Below are positions 32,644-43,635 of a DNA stretch of 64,000 bases, piece by piece. Source of the stretch: Corallochytrium limacisporum (taxonomy: Eukaryota > Opisthokonta); the NCBI GenBank assembly GCA_002811645.1, contig PDIP01000034.1, positions 96,278-160,277 on the forward strand. Reading direction: 5' to 3'. Under the pieces are notes generated by a model that had not been told where the DNA came from, did not search any database, and worked only from the letters and a program-made list of their open reading frames with translations. A program made the position numbers and the translations under genes. The first letter of the stretch is position 1; each line of letters opens with the position of its first letter.

Positions 32644-33370
32644 GTTCTACTTTTCGTTTCTTTTAGACTTTACACTCTGTGTGCGTCTATGATCCCTAGT
32701 AACTCTTGAACCAAATTCTAGAGTTTGATTCCGAGACAAATAGGTCTCCTTGATCGTTCCCGAAACCACTTCTATGTTTTCTCTCGCGGATTGATTTAAA
32801 GCTGTATTTACAATATCGTACACATCAAATGAACCACTCCAAATAGCTCACCACAAGAGCTTCGACATATCCACAGCGACCCTTGGGCTTAAAGCCAACC
32901 CTGGCCTGTTTCGCCGTTGGTCTTGAGTGTTTTGGCCCTGGCGGTGTTTTGCCCTCCCAGCCACAGGCCCCCCGGGAGGGGGGGTCTCACCCACACTGCA
33001 AAGAGCCCCTTGTCAGCACTCTGGCTCTTTCGCAGTGGCTAGGGGGCTGTTTATGCACAAACCCCCCCCCCCCCCTTCCTTCGCTCCCACCGGCCCTCGG
33101 CTCCAGATCGCTTCCCCGGGACTACTTTCTCTGCCTGGCTGACCGGCTCGGCACTTCCCCCTAACAAAGGACCACGAGGGTGAGTGTGCCACTGCCGGAG
33201 GAGAAGGGAGGCGGGAGGGGACTGCTGGAAGAGCAACAAAAATGGGATGCGTCCGTCGGGCAGGAACGGCTGGTGATAGAGCTATTTCATGGAAGCCGGT
33301 CTTGATTTTGGTTCAAGCGACTTGTACTTTGTTCAATGAACCAGTGATTTAAGTTCATCAAAGTCCAACG
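32644..33370. promoter_or_regulatory. Divergent PheRS alpha/PSMG3 promoter region
   Basis: 727 bp between two divergent starts. The centre (about 32935-33130) is a GC-run island with CCCCCCGGGAGGGGGGG and a C14 run; the flanks are AT-richer. No recognised binding site. Confidence 0.5.
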
Positions 33371-33799
33371 ATGGAGATCGAAGGACCGGTAGAGTGCGGC
33401 GTACGGACTTGGCAGCGGGTCCTGGCACCTGCGAATTCTGCAGCGCCCGTAAATGTGTTAGTCCAGGAGTTTCGGGATAGGGTGAATGTCACCATTACAA
33501 GTGTTGGAAGAGTCGGAACTATTGTCTCGATTAAGAGCGTCAAAGCAGAGGACGAGGACGGGTCCGCCCAAGAGCACCTGCAGTCTAAGATTGTGTTTGG
33601 CGCTGCCCGCTCGGAATACACAGAAGTTTTCGCAGTGGCCGTCGCGAAGGCTCTGCATGACCGCAGTAAATCCACAGGAAGGTCCTCCGTTGGGGCGCCC
33701 ACCAAAGCTGTGCTTGTGAGTTTGGGCCTCAAGGAGGAGACTGAAGAATCGCTGATGAGCTTGCTGAAGGATTTGCGCCCGTTGGTCGCAGAAATTTGA
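33371..33799 (+). CDS. PSMG3: Proteasome assembly chaperone 3 (PSMG3/PAC3-like)
   Basis: 142 residues. PAC3 pairs with PAC4 to help build the 20S alpha ring. The match rests on size and blocks in the right order: ECGVRTWQRV near the start, VNVTITSVGRVGTIVSI, KIVFGAARSEYTEVFAVAVAKAL, and a C-terminal helix after a beta strand (KAVLVSLGLKEETEESLMSLLKDL). The human protein has the same order of strands and a closely similar GTLVS core. The family is poorly conserved, so confidence is moderate. Confidence 0.65.
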   Translation: MEIEGPVECGVRTWQRVLAPANSAAPVNVLVQEFRDRVNVTITSVGRVGTIVSIKSVKAEDEDGSAQEHLQSKIVFGAARSEYTEVFAVAVAKALHDRSKSTGRSSVGAPTKAVLVSLGLKEETEESLMSLLKDLRPLVAEI

Positions 33800-35432
33800 A
33801 GCTAGAAATCAGAGCGTAAACAAACTTTCCATTCATGACAGACACGCGATACCATCGTTGAGTATCTGGTAAAGAATCCTCTCATTGTTCATCACTTTCC
33901 ATCATCAACATCATCAACTCGTATTCCATCGTATCATCCGCACGCGACCTAACTAGAGTCCCGCGATACCAAGAGTGCCTAGAAATAATGGACTCTTAAA
34001 CAATCTCATATTCTTGATTCATTCCTTTTTATTTAAAGCTACTTGTACATTTTAGTAACTAGTCATCGAGTATCGGTACATTCACTACTGCTTATCCCCG
34101 TCGTCGCTATGGGCCGCTCACGGCCCGGATGCGGTTCCGTCCGAGGGAGATGGAAGAGGGGAGGGAGGGGGAGATTTTCCTCTGCGGTGGTGGCTTGTGT
34201 TGGTCGGTACCCGGCGAACCCAGCATCTCAGAAGGTTTTTGCTACTCGTAGTTGTGATCTCGGTGAGCCACGTGCCCAATTGTACAAAACATGGTTCAAA
34301 TGTTCGCATACATTATTTATCTGATGCGATGCTCACCGTATCTGGTGGGGGATTGGGACCATACAGAGTAAGGTAGCATCGATGAATTTGTCCGAGGGTG
34401 GGGGACCCAAGATGAAGCCACCGCAAGTTTTTCCCGCATTGCGCAGAGTCATTTTTAAAGACTCAGTATATACATATCTATCTATAAATTAGATATTTTG
34501 ACGATGATTTTATATTCCGTATATGAAATTTTCCAGGCCAGGCCAATGGCAAACGCATAAGTTTAGTCCCTTTTTCCCAAACCGGGAATCACGGACTGAG
34601 AACATTCAACGTCAACCGGACTCGGTACCAGCAATGAATGACCATATCTTGGCTACTGCCGTCAGCGATTGCACAACTCCAGGTCCCAAAAACCCATTTC
34701 GCTGCGCCACCGCCCTCCTCGCGGCCTAGGAGTACACAGAGTCAGATCGCGCAAGAAAAAGGCGAAAGAAAAAAGAAGAAGAAAGGAAAGACAGTGTATT
34801 CAATACTGTGTCTGCACCCCCAAAGTGATGGAGAGCGGCGAGATCCTAACAACCCTCCTTTCCTCGGGCAGTCTGTTGCACTGGCACCTGCACAGCTGGG
34901 CCGGTGATGAAAACATCGACACGAATGGAAAATTTGTTTGCACTGGCTGCGCAAATGGTCCCAACCCAAACCCCTCCGTTCTCTCCTCTGCCTCCCGTCT
35001 TTGCTGCGCTGTAAAGGCATCAACGAAAAAACGCAAGAAAGAAAGAAAAAAACAGAAAAGGGTTCTCATATTTTTCCTATTGTTTCCTTACCCTTTTATC
35101 GCTTTCGTATCTCTCTTCTTTCTCTGCACTGCTCCCCTCCCTCTCCACCACGTCTTGCCCCAGGGCCCTCACTCCTTCACACCCCCGCAATCAACCACAC
35201 CCACGGCCATTTACAGTCCACTCAGAAAACGCACGGTAAAAAAAAAAAAGAAAAAAAGAAAGAAAAAAATTTGATCCCAACCCCTTCCGGGGTGATTGGC
35301 ATGAGAATCAATTTCAACTCCTCTTTTACTGTTTCTCCGTTTTATCCTCCGAAAAAAAAAAACAAAGAAAAATGTCTACGCGGTCTTATCAATTCACACA
35401 CTTCCTCCCCCACGTTCCACAGTTCCCCGAGG

Positions 35433-35437
<5 letters not shown>

Positions 35438-35499
<62 letters not shown>
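35438..35499 (+). repeat. (TG)31 microsatellite
   Basis: Thirty-one uninterrupted TG units, the longest pure dinucleotide run in the window. Alternating purine-pyrimidine DNA of this kind can adopt Z-form. Confidence 0.95.
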
Positions 35500-35500
<1 letters not shown>

Positions 35501-36372
35501 CGTCTCACACGGCACCTTTGAGTTCTCATGCCCAAAAGACTCGCCCCGCCAAATTCCGTTGTTGCCTTGCTGTCCGCCATGAATTTCCCTCCTCTCCCTC
35601 CCCCGTCTTTCCCTTCCCATACTCCTGAGCGCGTTAACGTGTTTGGGAGGGGAGAGTGTGGAAATCATCACCGTGTTCACTCTCCCGGTGATTATTCAAT
35701 TTCTATTTTTTTTTGGGTCCCTTGGGTCTCTCTCCCTTTTCAAGTGTCTTTTCCGTTGGGAGCTCCGGGAAACTTTAGTTTCGGTCTCTCTCCCTCCGTC
35801 AAACGACGCACAAGCGTCTCTCACCCCGCGCGAAAATTCTCGAGTGCAACCAATACCAAGTGTCTCCACCAAGGCCACTGAAGGTGGAGAGGGGGGGTGG
35901 CCAAGGGGGAGGGAGGGGGCGAGAGGGAGGGGGAGGCAGGGAAAGGGGAAGGGAGAGCGGGAAGTGCGTTCGAGATGAGATGGTCCTTTCCTTTTTTTCG
36001 TTCTTCGGAGGAAAGGATCAGCGGCGAAAGGGTACCCAAGGACAAAAAAATTCCATAGAAATAGAACTGCAGCGGCGCACCTTGTGCATACTAAAAGACC
36101 GGCGCCTAGCCTCCCTCCCCCGGCCTCCTCCTCCTCGGAGGGTGAGTCTAAAAAAAAGGGCCCTACAGAATTTGAAGGAGGGCAGGGAGGGTTACTAAGA
36201 CCTTTCCCTTCGCTTCCATCTACTCATGCCTTTGCCAGGAGCAAGAGGAACGCCAACCCCCGAAGGAAGCGAAAAAAAAAAATTGGGGGAAAAATGACAC
36301 CGGAGGCGACCGGCTGTTCCCTTTCTTTCTTTTTTTCTTCTCCTCTTCACTGCTCCCACCGTTCTCCATCAC

Positions 36373-36408
36373 TCCCTCTCTCTCACTCTCTCTCTCTCTC
36401 TCTCTCTG
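36373..36408 (+). repeat. (CT)n microsatellite
   Basis: CT units with one CA interruption. Confidence 0.85.
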
Positions 36409-36997
36409 TGTTTCGCTCCCTTTTAATACGCACTGAAACAGAGCAGCTCGGTCTGTCGCCGGGGTATGGATTAGGGGGGTTGTCGCGGGTGTCGAGGCCC
36501 CCAGGGACACGGGCGATCGGAAAAAAAAAGCCGGAGGCTTCTCCGAGTGACGATGAATACGAGATGTCAAGCACTCACCCGGTGTCGTTGGTTGAGCGCG
36601 ATGGCTGTGGTGCGTGCGTGCGCATGTGTATGTGTGACTGTGGAAGGCTGAAGTGTGCCCTATCGCACCCTTTTCTAGGAACGGACCTCATGTGTTGGTC
36701 TGAGAACATATCGCTCTTCGAATTACGCTCATGTAATCGCTACAGCAATAGGCAGGTAGTTGAAAGGGACTTTAAGTATCGAGAAGCAGCCCATTTCTTG
36801 TTTCGAAGTAAGAGAGTGATTTAGACCGTGTTACACGAGAAAGACAGTTGGGCTGGTCATGTATCAAGAACACAAAACCACACACACAATGTATTCATAG
36901 TTACGGGACACGGGAGCTAGGTAATTATCGAAAGCACCAAACTTAACAACCGGGGGTACATAAACCCAACCGTATCCACTACAGACACCGGTCAATA

Positions 36998-38797
36998 ATG
37001 GCGGACAATTACACAGAGCATGCAGCTGTGGTCGGCGGTCTCGACGCTACGAATGGCTACATCCCAAAAATGGATGAACTCACACGCGTCCGCCTGCAGG
37101 GGAATCGGTTCATGAGCGATGCGGAAGCCCAGGCCCTGTACGCCACCCTGACCACCGAATTGGAAGCAGAGGAAGAGGAGGAAGCGTACGTCGACCCCGC
37201 CACCCTTACCTGGCGGCAACGGATATACAAAACTCTGGACGACCCGGACTTCAGTCCACTGGCCTATAAACTTGCAGTCTGGGATATTATTTTGATCGTG
37301 TGCGCGACCACGACCTTCATGCTGGAAACCATTCCGAACATCGGGGGGGTGGCGGTATTCTTTATAATCGAAACCTTCGTGATAGCGAATTTCACGTTTT
37401 TCTTTCTGGCCAGGTTATTTACAGCACCGAGTCAGAAGATATTCTGGAGCAAGTTCAGCAATATCATTGATTTCATTGCTATCCTGCCGTACTACATTGA
37501 AGTTATTGTGGCCGGGTCAGACGTATTCAACGACACAGGGAGTGGTATCTCCGGTTTGGCGTCCCTGCGTATCATTCGGTTAGCGCGGATATTCCGGCTC
37601 TTCAAGTTTGGACGGTTCACCGTCGGATTCGCCCTTGTGGGAAAAGCAGTAATGCGATCCAAGGATGGGTTCTACCTGTTGGGATTCATCCTTATACTGA
37701 TGCTTATTTTCTGGAGCAGCATGATGTACTATCTGGAGAATTTGAGCGCCAATTACATTGACGGCTACTACTACTATTCAGACGATGGTGAAAGGACTCC
37801 CTTTCAGAGCATTCCTGGCACCTTCTGGTGGTGCATTGTCACGCTCACCACAGTAGGTTATGGTGATGAGGTCCCGATCACTGCCCAGGGGCGCTTCGTG
37901 GCCTCCCTTACCATGATTTGTGCGTTGATTTTCCTGTCCTTCCCCATCACCATCCTGGGTATCAATTTTGGAGATGTTTACACGGAACAGAAGATCAAGG
38001 ATCGCAAGGAGAATGTAAAGAAACTTAAGCGACTTTTGGACGGTCGCAGCGCCGCGGACTCGACGGGAGACGTCACGGCGACCGCTTCCATTGGACCAAG
38101 CGGGGAGGAGGACGGAGAGCCAAGCAGGATGGCGGCGGACAGCACCACTCCCGCACTACGCCCACCGGATTCAAACGCTGTCACTGGGAGTCGCAGCGGC
38201 TCCAATACCCCACGTGGCTATTTCGGACGCAGAGGAAGGCATGCCACTTCCCCGGCCCGCATGACCAAAGAGGAGCTGATGCAACTCATGCTCTACTACA
38301 AACGCGCGACCTTGGACCTGGCTCGGTCCATGGAGATGATGCAGGAGCAGGTCCTTTTGGCCAACGGTGCCTATCGGGACCTGGCCCCCATCATGGAGGT
38401 CATGTACAGGAACCTGAGGGAGAGTGGTTCGGAGGAGGAAAAGAATGGGGACTCGCGACGTGAAATGTTTACAACAGACGAAGAGAACGGGTACTTCGGT
38501 GACCAGGGCCCTGGTGGCACTGGTAACAGCCGCGGTGGCCACCCGGGCCATGGCATCCATATCTTCCGCAACCTTGGTGGAGGTAGCAGCAGTAGCGCAT
38601 GCGATGGAAGTGGCCTTGGAGCGGAGAAGGACCAAGACGCGGCCTACTGCAGTAACAGCAGCCATCCGATCGACCACAGTGTCTCACAGTTGTCCCGCAG
38701 TTCGCACTCGAGCAACACTGTGTCACCTCCCGGCGTGCGCCTGCAGGGAGCACCGCCGGACCCATTCGGGGAACCGCCCCCATTTTCACCGAAATGA
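36998..38797 (+). CDS. Voltage-gated potassium channel (Kv superfamily)
   Basis: 599 residues with six predicted membrane segments between about 90 and 330. S4 carries regularly spaced arginines (SLRIIRLARIFRLFKFGR, about 188-205). The pore loop contains the selectivity filter TTVGYGDEVP (about 284-293), followed by S6 ending in a PIT bend (SFPITILGINFG). The cytosolic N-terminus is only about 80 residues and shows no T1/BTB tetramerisation domain, unlike Shaker-type channels. The long C-terminus (about 340-599) is Ser/Gly-rich with one likely helix (EELMQLMLYYKRATLDLARSM) that could multimerise. Converges on VPS50. Confidence 0.9.
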   Translation: MADNYTEHAAVVGGLDATNGYIPKMDELTRVRLQGNRFMSDAEAQALYATLTTELEAEEEEEAYVDPATLTWRQRIYKTLDDPDFSPLAYKLAVWDIILIVCATTTFMLETIPNIGGVAVFFIIETFVIANFTFFFLARLFTAPSQKIFWSKFSNIIDFIAILPYYIEVIVAGSDVFNDTGSGISGLASLRIIRLARIFRLFKFGRFTVGFALVGKAVMRSKDGFYLLGFILILMLIFWSSMMYYLENLSANYIDGYYYYSDDGERTPFQSIPGTFWWCIVTLTTVGYGDEVPITAQGRFVASLTMICALIFLSFPITILGINFGDVYTEQKIKDRKENVKKLKRLLDGRSAADSTGDVTATASIGPSGEEDGEPSRMAADSTTPALRPPDSNAVTGSRSGSNTPRGYFGRRGRHATSPARMTKEELMQLMLYYKRATLDLARSMEMMQEQVLLANGAYRDLAPIMEVMYRNLRESGSEEEKNGDSRREMFTTDEENGYFGDQGPGGTGNSRGGHPGHGIHIFRNLGGGSSSSACDGSGLGAEKDQDAAYCSNSSHPIDHSVSQLSRSSHSSNTVSPPGVRLQGAPPDPFGEPPPFSPK

Positions 38798-38930
38798 GAA
38801 AGGAAACTGCAAATGACCTGCTGTTCAATAGAGCATCATTACGAACTATCATCATTACTGTTTTGCTTCAAGGATTGCGTTTGTTTGTTCAATATGTGTG
38901 GTGTGACACCAGAAATAAAGATCTTTGACC

Positions 38931-41900
38931 TCAGTCTGACCCAAACATTGCGTCGACGCGGTCAAGAAGTATGGCCCGGTCTTCCCGCGCAATGTTAGGT
39001 GGCTCCGTTGTGCCGGTCTGCAATAGCGCTCGTAGTTGATCTGCGGTATACCGCCGCCCACTGTGTTCAAGCCAGTCTTCGAACTGGCCGCGGTTAAGGT
39101 AGTACGCGCGAAGGTAGTCATCAACGTGCTCGCGATGGGTGCGGTCGAAGATTTCGGTTCTTTCACTTGCTCCGAAGCCAATATTAGTCCCCCCTATACA
39201 GGACAGGCGAGATTGCAGGTGCTCCCAATCGACTTGCTGCAGACCCCTACCCTCGGTCGTGACGCGTTCGACACAGCTGTATCCCTCAACGAGGGCGTCG
39301 GACAGTACTGTCTGCGTCGCAGCGAGGATCTGACGATAAACTTCTTGAGGAATATACTCAGCAGCCGTGTAGTCCGCGAGCCGCTGGAGGACAGGCTCCG
39401 CCTCAGCTAGGAATTCGTCTGTCCATGCGGACTGGTGCTCGGCCATGTCTCGCAGATCGTAGCGCGTAGCTGCAATGGTACTGATCAGGCGCGGGACAGA
39501 GAGCAGACTGCCAGCGTAGTTGGCGTATGCTTGGGTACGCAAGGCTGGCAGGGCACGGACAAGAGCCAAGAATTTTGCCCCTGCTGCTCTGGTCCACATC
39601 ATGCAGACGTCATTCCCATCACTCTGACTGCCATTTTCGTCTCGGGAGGTGCAGTCGTTGCCACAATGAGGAGAGACAGCGCGGAAGTGCTGCCCGTGAC
39701 GATCGTTGAGCGCAAGGAACGGTGCCTGTTCATAGAAACATTCTTCTGCAGTAGCGTTTGGCGTGTAGTCACCATTGTTAGTAGGGCCCTCCAGATATGA
39801 AAATGAAGGTGATGCGGTGATCCAAAGATCCTTCAGTGCGCGCTGCAGAGTCTCCGCCAGCGGCACAAGGTCCTGCGCAATCACTTCCAAACTATCAAGC
39901 GCTGTGGACCGTTCCCGCAGTCCGTAGCAATCCGTCGCAGCGTCCAGGACAATTGCGCTGCTGACTTGGTCCGGGTTCAGACGCATTTCGAACGGCAATG
40001 GAAAGCGTTCCAGAGTGCTTGACAAATTCTCGATCGACCGGCGTACCTCCATGGTGTCCATGTCCATGGATTCAGCACCGCTTTCCAAATCCACCTCCAT
40101 GGCTTGATGCTCGAGCAGCAGAAGCACATCAAAGAGGTCTGGATCCAAAGGACGATATGGGGTGACACTGAAGCGACGCATGGCATGTCGATTAAAAATA
40201 ACGTGAGTGTGGGCTTCCATAAGGGTGACTTCTTCCTCTTTCCTGGTGCCCCTCTGCCACTGCTGTTGCCGCCGAGTCAGACTTGTTTTATCATGGGGGC
40301 TGCCAGCCGTATGAGAAAGACCCTCGAGGGCCGCAGTGTGCTCTGATGAAGTATCTTGGTATGCCCCGGATCCTTCAAATGCCTGGGTTTTCTTGTAAAC
40401 CTCAGGGCGGTCGGTCGCCCATCCCTCGTCCCGTTCCAGGCACCGTTGCCGCAAGTGGGCACGCCGATTTCGGAGACCCTCAACTGTCGTGCGATGCCAT
40501 GATGGTACCTTGTCTCCGAAGGGTCGACCAAAAAATGTCCACACGGCGAAAGTGTACTGCTCCAGCAGAGAGGTAGTGGCCTCAATCACCGGCCCAATGA
40601 GACAAGGCATTCTTGTCATTTGCTGTAGATTCGACTTGGCGTACCGCAGCAGAGCCATTGTGGACGGAGTGACCGGAGACAACTCATATGTGCGTGCCGA
40701 CTGCCCGCGAAAGATATCACCAGTGTTTTCTTCAGTCGCGTGGAATGAGGTCGCAGCAGCACCTAACCCAAGTCCTCTGTCAACGTGGTTCGTGTTGAGG
40801 CCACCGTTTGAACGGGGCAGAAAGAGGTCCGGCCTGCAGCGAATAACCGATTGCAATCGTACACGATTGGGACACTGCTGAGCCACCAAAGTCTCAAAGA
40901 GTGATACAAAGGTCTTGGCGTCAATCCGAGGGCGCTCAAAGGCTTCGTCCATATGCTTCCGAGACTCCTCTATCGTATTGGCCTCTTTGACAATGCTCTC
41001 TGTTCCAGTCAAGGCTGTGATCTGCTCCAACAACCGCGGCATCCCCGGCCATGGCCCTGAGGGACAAGACTGCCAACTGTCAGCTTTGAGCATGGCATCC
41101 AAATTCTCAATTTGACGGTAAAAGACAAAGTCAACAAACAGACCGCTCAGACGAGATACAGACGCACCCAAACGGTATTTGTGATCGTTGCGATTTTTGA
41201 AATCCCGGCTGAGGTCCTCCAAGTGAGTGAGGATGGAGATCACCTGATACATTTCTGGCTCGATGTCCCATTCCTCTAGTGGAAGCACCCAGTCGCCGTT
41301 CTGCGGATCCGCGATTCCTTCGAGTTTGTTTCTGAGGGCTTTCTCCAGGAGAGTGCAGAGACATACGATGTAGGCATCCACAACGAGCCACACGGCGCTG
41401 TCTTCAGCGTTAAGAAACCTCACAAACTCTTCCAGGGTAGTACTAAGAACGGCAGGATTCTCCTCTAGTGGTTTTGGGTCCGGCCTTTCGTCCTCAGGAT
41501 CACCGGTCATCTGCAGGCACAGTCCAAGATACCATCTATCCAAAATGTATCGCTGACTGAGACTTACTCTCAGGGCATGCACACTTTCCATGCTCTGAAC
41601 CGCCCGCAGTGTAAGCTGCCTCAGGCATGACTTGACGCGACCACTGCCTTGCTTCAGCAGACCATTTACGGCGTCGGAGTACCGTTCTGGCACATTGGGT
41701 AGACTGCTATCTCGTTGGCTGAGAGTCACTTCCGATGGCACTCCCATCAGAGGAGTGCCCCGGCCACCCGAGTGCAATACCACAATTTCTTGAAGATCTG
41801 CGGCAAGTGCAGCGGAAATGTGCCGGTACTGCAGCCGAATGATCGGTTGGACCTCTTTGATCAGTGTAGAGATGGTAGTGATCCGTGGTGGCTCTATCCC

Positions 41901-42833
41901 AACTTCTTCCGACCCTTCCGAAACACCATTCTTGTTTTGCAAAACGTTGTGATGGTGCCGTCGCTCCAGCTGGTATAGCAACTTCAGCTGGACCACGTCA
42001 CTGAACAACTTCGCATCGAAGATGGGCATTCTGGCCATCTTGTGCATGGTGTGATTTAATCCATCATCGATGGCGGTCTGTAAATGGTAGAGCTCCGGCA
42101 TCAGCGCCTGCGCTGCCACCAAATCACCGAGCTCCTGATTTACCGTCTGACTCATTCTATCGCATAGGATGTGGGCCTCCATCGGACGGTCATTAGCTAA
42201 GAGTTCCATCGCGTCCCTACGCACTTTGCCCAAGGCCGACAGTTTGCTCACGTACTTCTGCACGGCCATGAGGCGCTCCCGTCGCCTTGTCAGACCGACC
42301 AAACACAGGTGGGACTTGGTGGCCGTGGCGTCCAGGCTGCGCAGGGACCAACGGGTTTTCTTCACCTCTCGCAAGGCGTACTGGATCTGAGCAATGTCCT
42401 TACGTAGAGCATCCATGCGGCCCACGAAGGCACCGCTGCTGCCGTGTACTCGATTGCGGAAGAGTTTGTCGCATGCGCGCAAGTGGTCGAGCATCGGCGC
42501 CTCCCATTCTTCTGCCCTTTGACGAAGTCGCTTACGTGTATCATTCCCTGTCAAACTTAGACCCCTGTGCAGATCTTCTCCCTGGTTATTGTCGTCGTGT
42601 AACAGGTCGGCTACAATCCAAGGCAAACTTGGTTTGGGACTACAGATGCCCTCTAGGATCATTCGCTCAATGTCCTCATTCCGGTGCCTACTGGTCTTCT
42701 GCTCATGCCAGGGTCCATTGGCTGCAGGTTTGTAGTACACCGGTGGTAAACTCTGCCTAGTCTGTATAGACTTTCCACCCCTTAAGCGTGTCCCATTTAA
42801 CCCTTTGATAGGGTTTTCTTTATCAACGGCCAT
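38931..42833 (-). CDS. VPS50: Syndetin / VPS50 (CCDC132), EARP complex subunit
   Basis: 1,300 residues, longer than human syndetin (about 960). VPS50 replaces VPS54 in the EARP tether, which returns cargo from endosomes to the plasma membrane. The N-terminal third has the coiled Vps54/syndetin-type region: LVGLTRRRERLMAVQKYVSKL, then DRPMEAHILCDRMSQTV and HMPIF-like repeats around residues 180-290. The C-terminus has the diagnostic syndetin ending DYLRAYYLNRGQFEDWL, then YTADQLRALLQ (about 1234-1280). The middle is expanded with Ser/Arg-rich inserts. Single exon of almost 4 kb. Confidence 0.8.
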   Translation of the reverse strand: MAVDKENPIKGLNGTRLRGGKSIQTRQSLPPVYYKPAANGPWHEQKTSRHRNEDIERMILEGICSPKPSLPWIVADLLHDDNNQGEDLHRGLSLTGNDTRKRLRQRAEEWEAPMLDHLRACDKLFRNRVHGSSGAFVGRMDALRKDIAQIQYALREVKKTRWSLRSLDATATKSHLCLVGLTRRRERLMAVQKYVSKLSALGKVRRDAMELLANDRPMEAHILCDRMSQTVNQELGDLVAAQALMPELYHLQTAIDDGLNHTMHKMARMPIFDAKLFSDVVQLKLLYQLERRHHHNVLQNKNGVSEGSEEVGIEPPRITTISTLIKEVQPIIRLQYRHISAALAADLQEIVVLHSGGRGTPLMGVPSEVTLSQRDSSLPNVPERYSDAVNGLLKQGSGRVKSCLRQLTLRAVQSMESVHALRVSLSQRYILDRWYLGLCLQMTGDPEDERPDPKPLEENPAVLSTTLEEFVRFLNAEDSAVWLVVDAYIVCLCTLLEKALRNKLEGIADPQNGDWVLPLEEWDIEPEMYQVISILTHLEDLSRDFKNRNDHKYRLGASVSRLSGLFVDFVFYRQIENLDAMLKADSWQSCPSGPWPGMPRLLEQITALTGTESIVKEANTIEESRKHMDEAFERPRIDAKTFVSLFETLVAQQCPNRVRLQSVIRCRPDLFLPRSNGGLNTNHVDRGLGLGAAATSFHATEENTGDIFRGQSARTYELSPVTPSTMALLRYAKSNLQQMTRMPCLIGPVIEATTSLLEQYTFAVWTFFGRPFGDKVPSWHRTTVEGLRNRRAHLRQRCLERDEGWATDRPEVYKKTQAFEGSGAYQDTSSEHTAALEGLSHTAGSPHDKTSLTRRQQQWQRGTRKEEEVTLMEAHTHVIFNRHAMRRFSVTPYRPLDPDLFDVLLLLEHQAMEVDLESGAESMDMDTMEVRRSIENLSSTLERFPLPFEMRLNPDQVSSAIVLDAATDCYGLRERSTALDSLEVIAQDLVPLAETLQRALKDLWITASPSFSYLEGPTNNGDYTPNATAEECFYEQAPFLALNDRHGQHFRAVSPHCGNDCTSRDENGSQSDGNDVCMMWTRAAGAKFLALVRALPALRTQAYANYAGSLLSVPRLISTIAATRYDLRDMAEHQSAWTDEFLAEAEPVLQRLADYTAAEYIPQEVYRQILAATQTVLSDALVEGYSCVERVTTEGRGLQQVDWEHLQSRLSCIGGTNIGFGASERTEIFDRTHREHVDDYLRAYYLNRGQFEDWLEHSGRRYTADQLRALLQTGTTEPPNIAREDRAILLDRVDAMFGSD

Positions 42834-43635
42834 GTTGCCTACTATGTGGGATGCATTGCTTAGCCATTGCTAGTGGTCACAACCAGATGGATTCGTATCA
42901 TTTTAATCAAAACTGAAACCTCTTCGTTGAGTCAATATTTCTACCCCTTGTCTCATGGGCAATACGTTTGCCGATGAGGCCCAAAAATACCTACTGCCCC
43001 GCAGATACTATCCTCGGCTGAAGAAGCCCCCTCCCCATCCCGACGCGCAAGGCGCGTTTCTTAGTGTTTGGCGCCCCTAGGCCCTTTCCCCGTTCCCTCT
43101 CACTGGAAGTGACCTAGGGGGTTTGGGAGGAAGGGGGAGGAGGTGAGACGGGAAGGGGCCGTTCACTAGGCCGCATACCAACCCTCCGTGCGCAAGCAGA
43201 GCTCCCCAGTCCTCCCCTCTCTACGGGCAAACAAATAGGCCCCCGACCAGTTAAGCGCTCTCCTTTATTGGGGGGGGTTATGGCTCCCTAATCTGAGGAA
43301 AACCACGTGCTGGGTCTCCCTTAGACGACAACGGTCCACCTGTTAGCCCGTTGGAATAGAAGCCCACAAACCACGGCAAAGGTAGAGGCACCCTTAACAA
43401 TCTTTATCTGTCAGATTGTATACTATGGCAGCTATTTCAACTAGAATATAATAAACTTCACTACTTCAGATAAACCCAGGATACGTGGGAATGGTATGTG
43501 GCTAAGAATAAGAACCTGTGACAAGTCTCAAGATCCCTGGCAATCCCCTTTGGTGGAGAATGTGTGAGATCTAACCTCGTACGAATGATTTTAAACATTG
43601 GTCTATTGGTAATATAGGTAAGAATCTCTGAATTC
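42834..43635. promoter_or_regulatory. Divergent VPS50/mL49 promoter region
   Basis: About 800 bp between divergent starts. A GC-run island at about 43020-43340 includes CCCCTAGG...CCTAGGGG as an inverted repeat and an E2F-like TTTGGCGC at 43068-43075. No protein known to bind either is demonstrated. Confidence 0.45.

Larger units (their letters stand above)
33800..36997. other. Long low-complexity region upstream of the potassium channel
   Basis: 3.2 kb with no credible gene. From about 34.7 to 36.45 kb, purine-rich and pyrimidine-rich blocks alternate as in the 18-24 kb region. It includes a 62-bp TG run and a CT run. ORFs of 100-246 codons here are repeat-driven. Confidence 0.65.

Noticed and set aside
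12571-35499. Regular repeats as a possible CRISPR array
   Set aside because: They are di- and trinucleotide runs without spacers, and the genome is eukaryotic.
34669-36824. ORFs of 201-246 codons upstream of the potassium channel
   Set aside because: They run through poly-purine, poly-pyrimidine and TG repeats; translations are low complexity.
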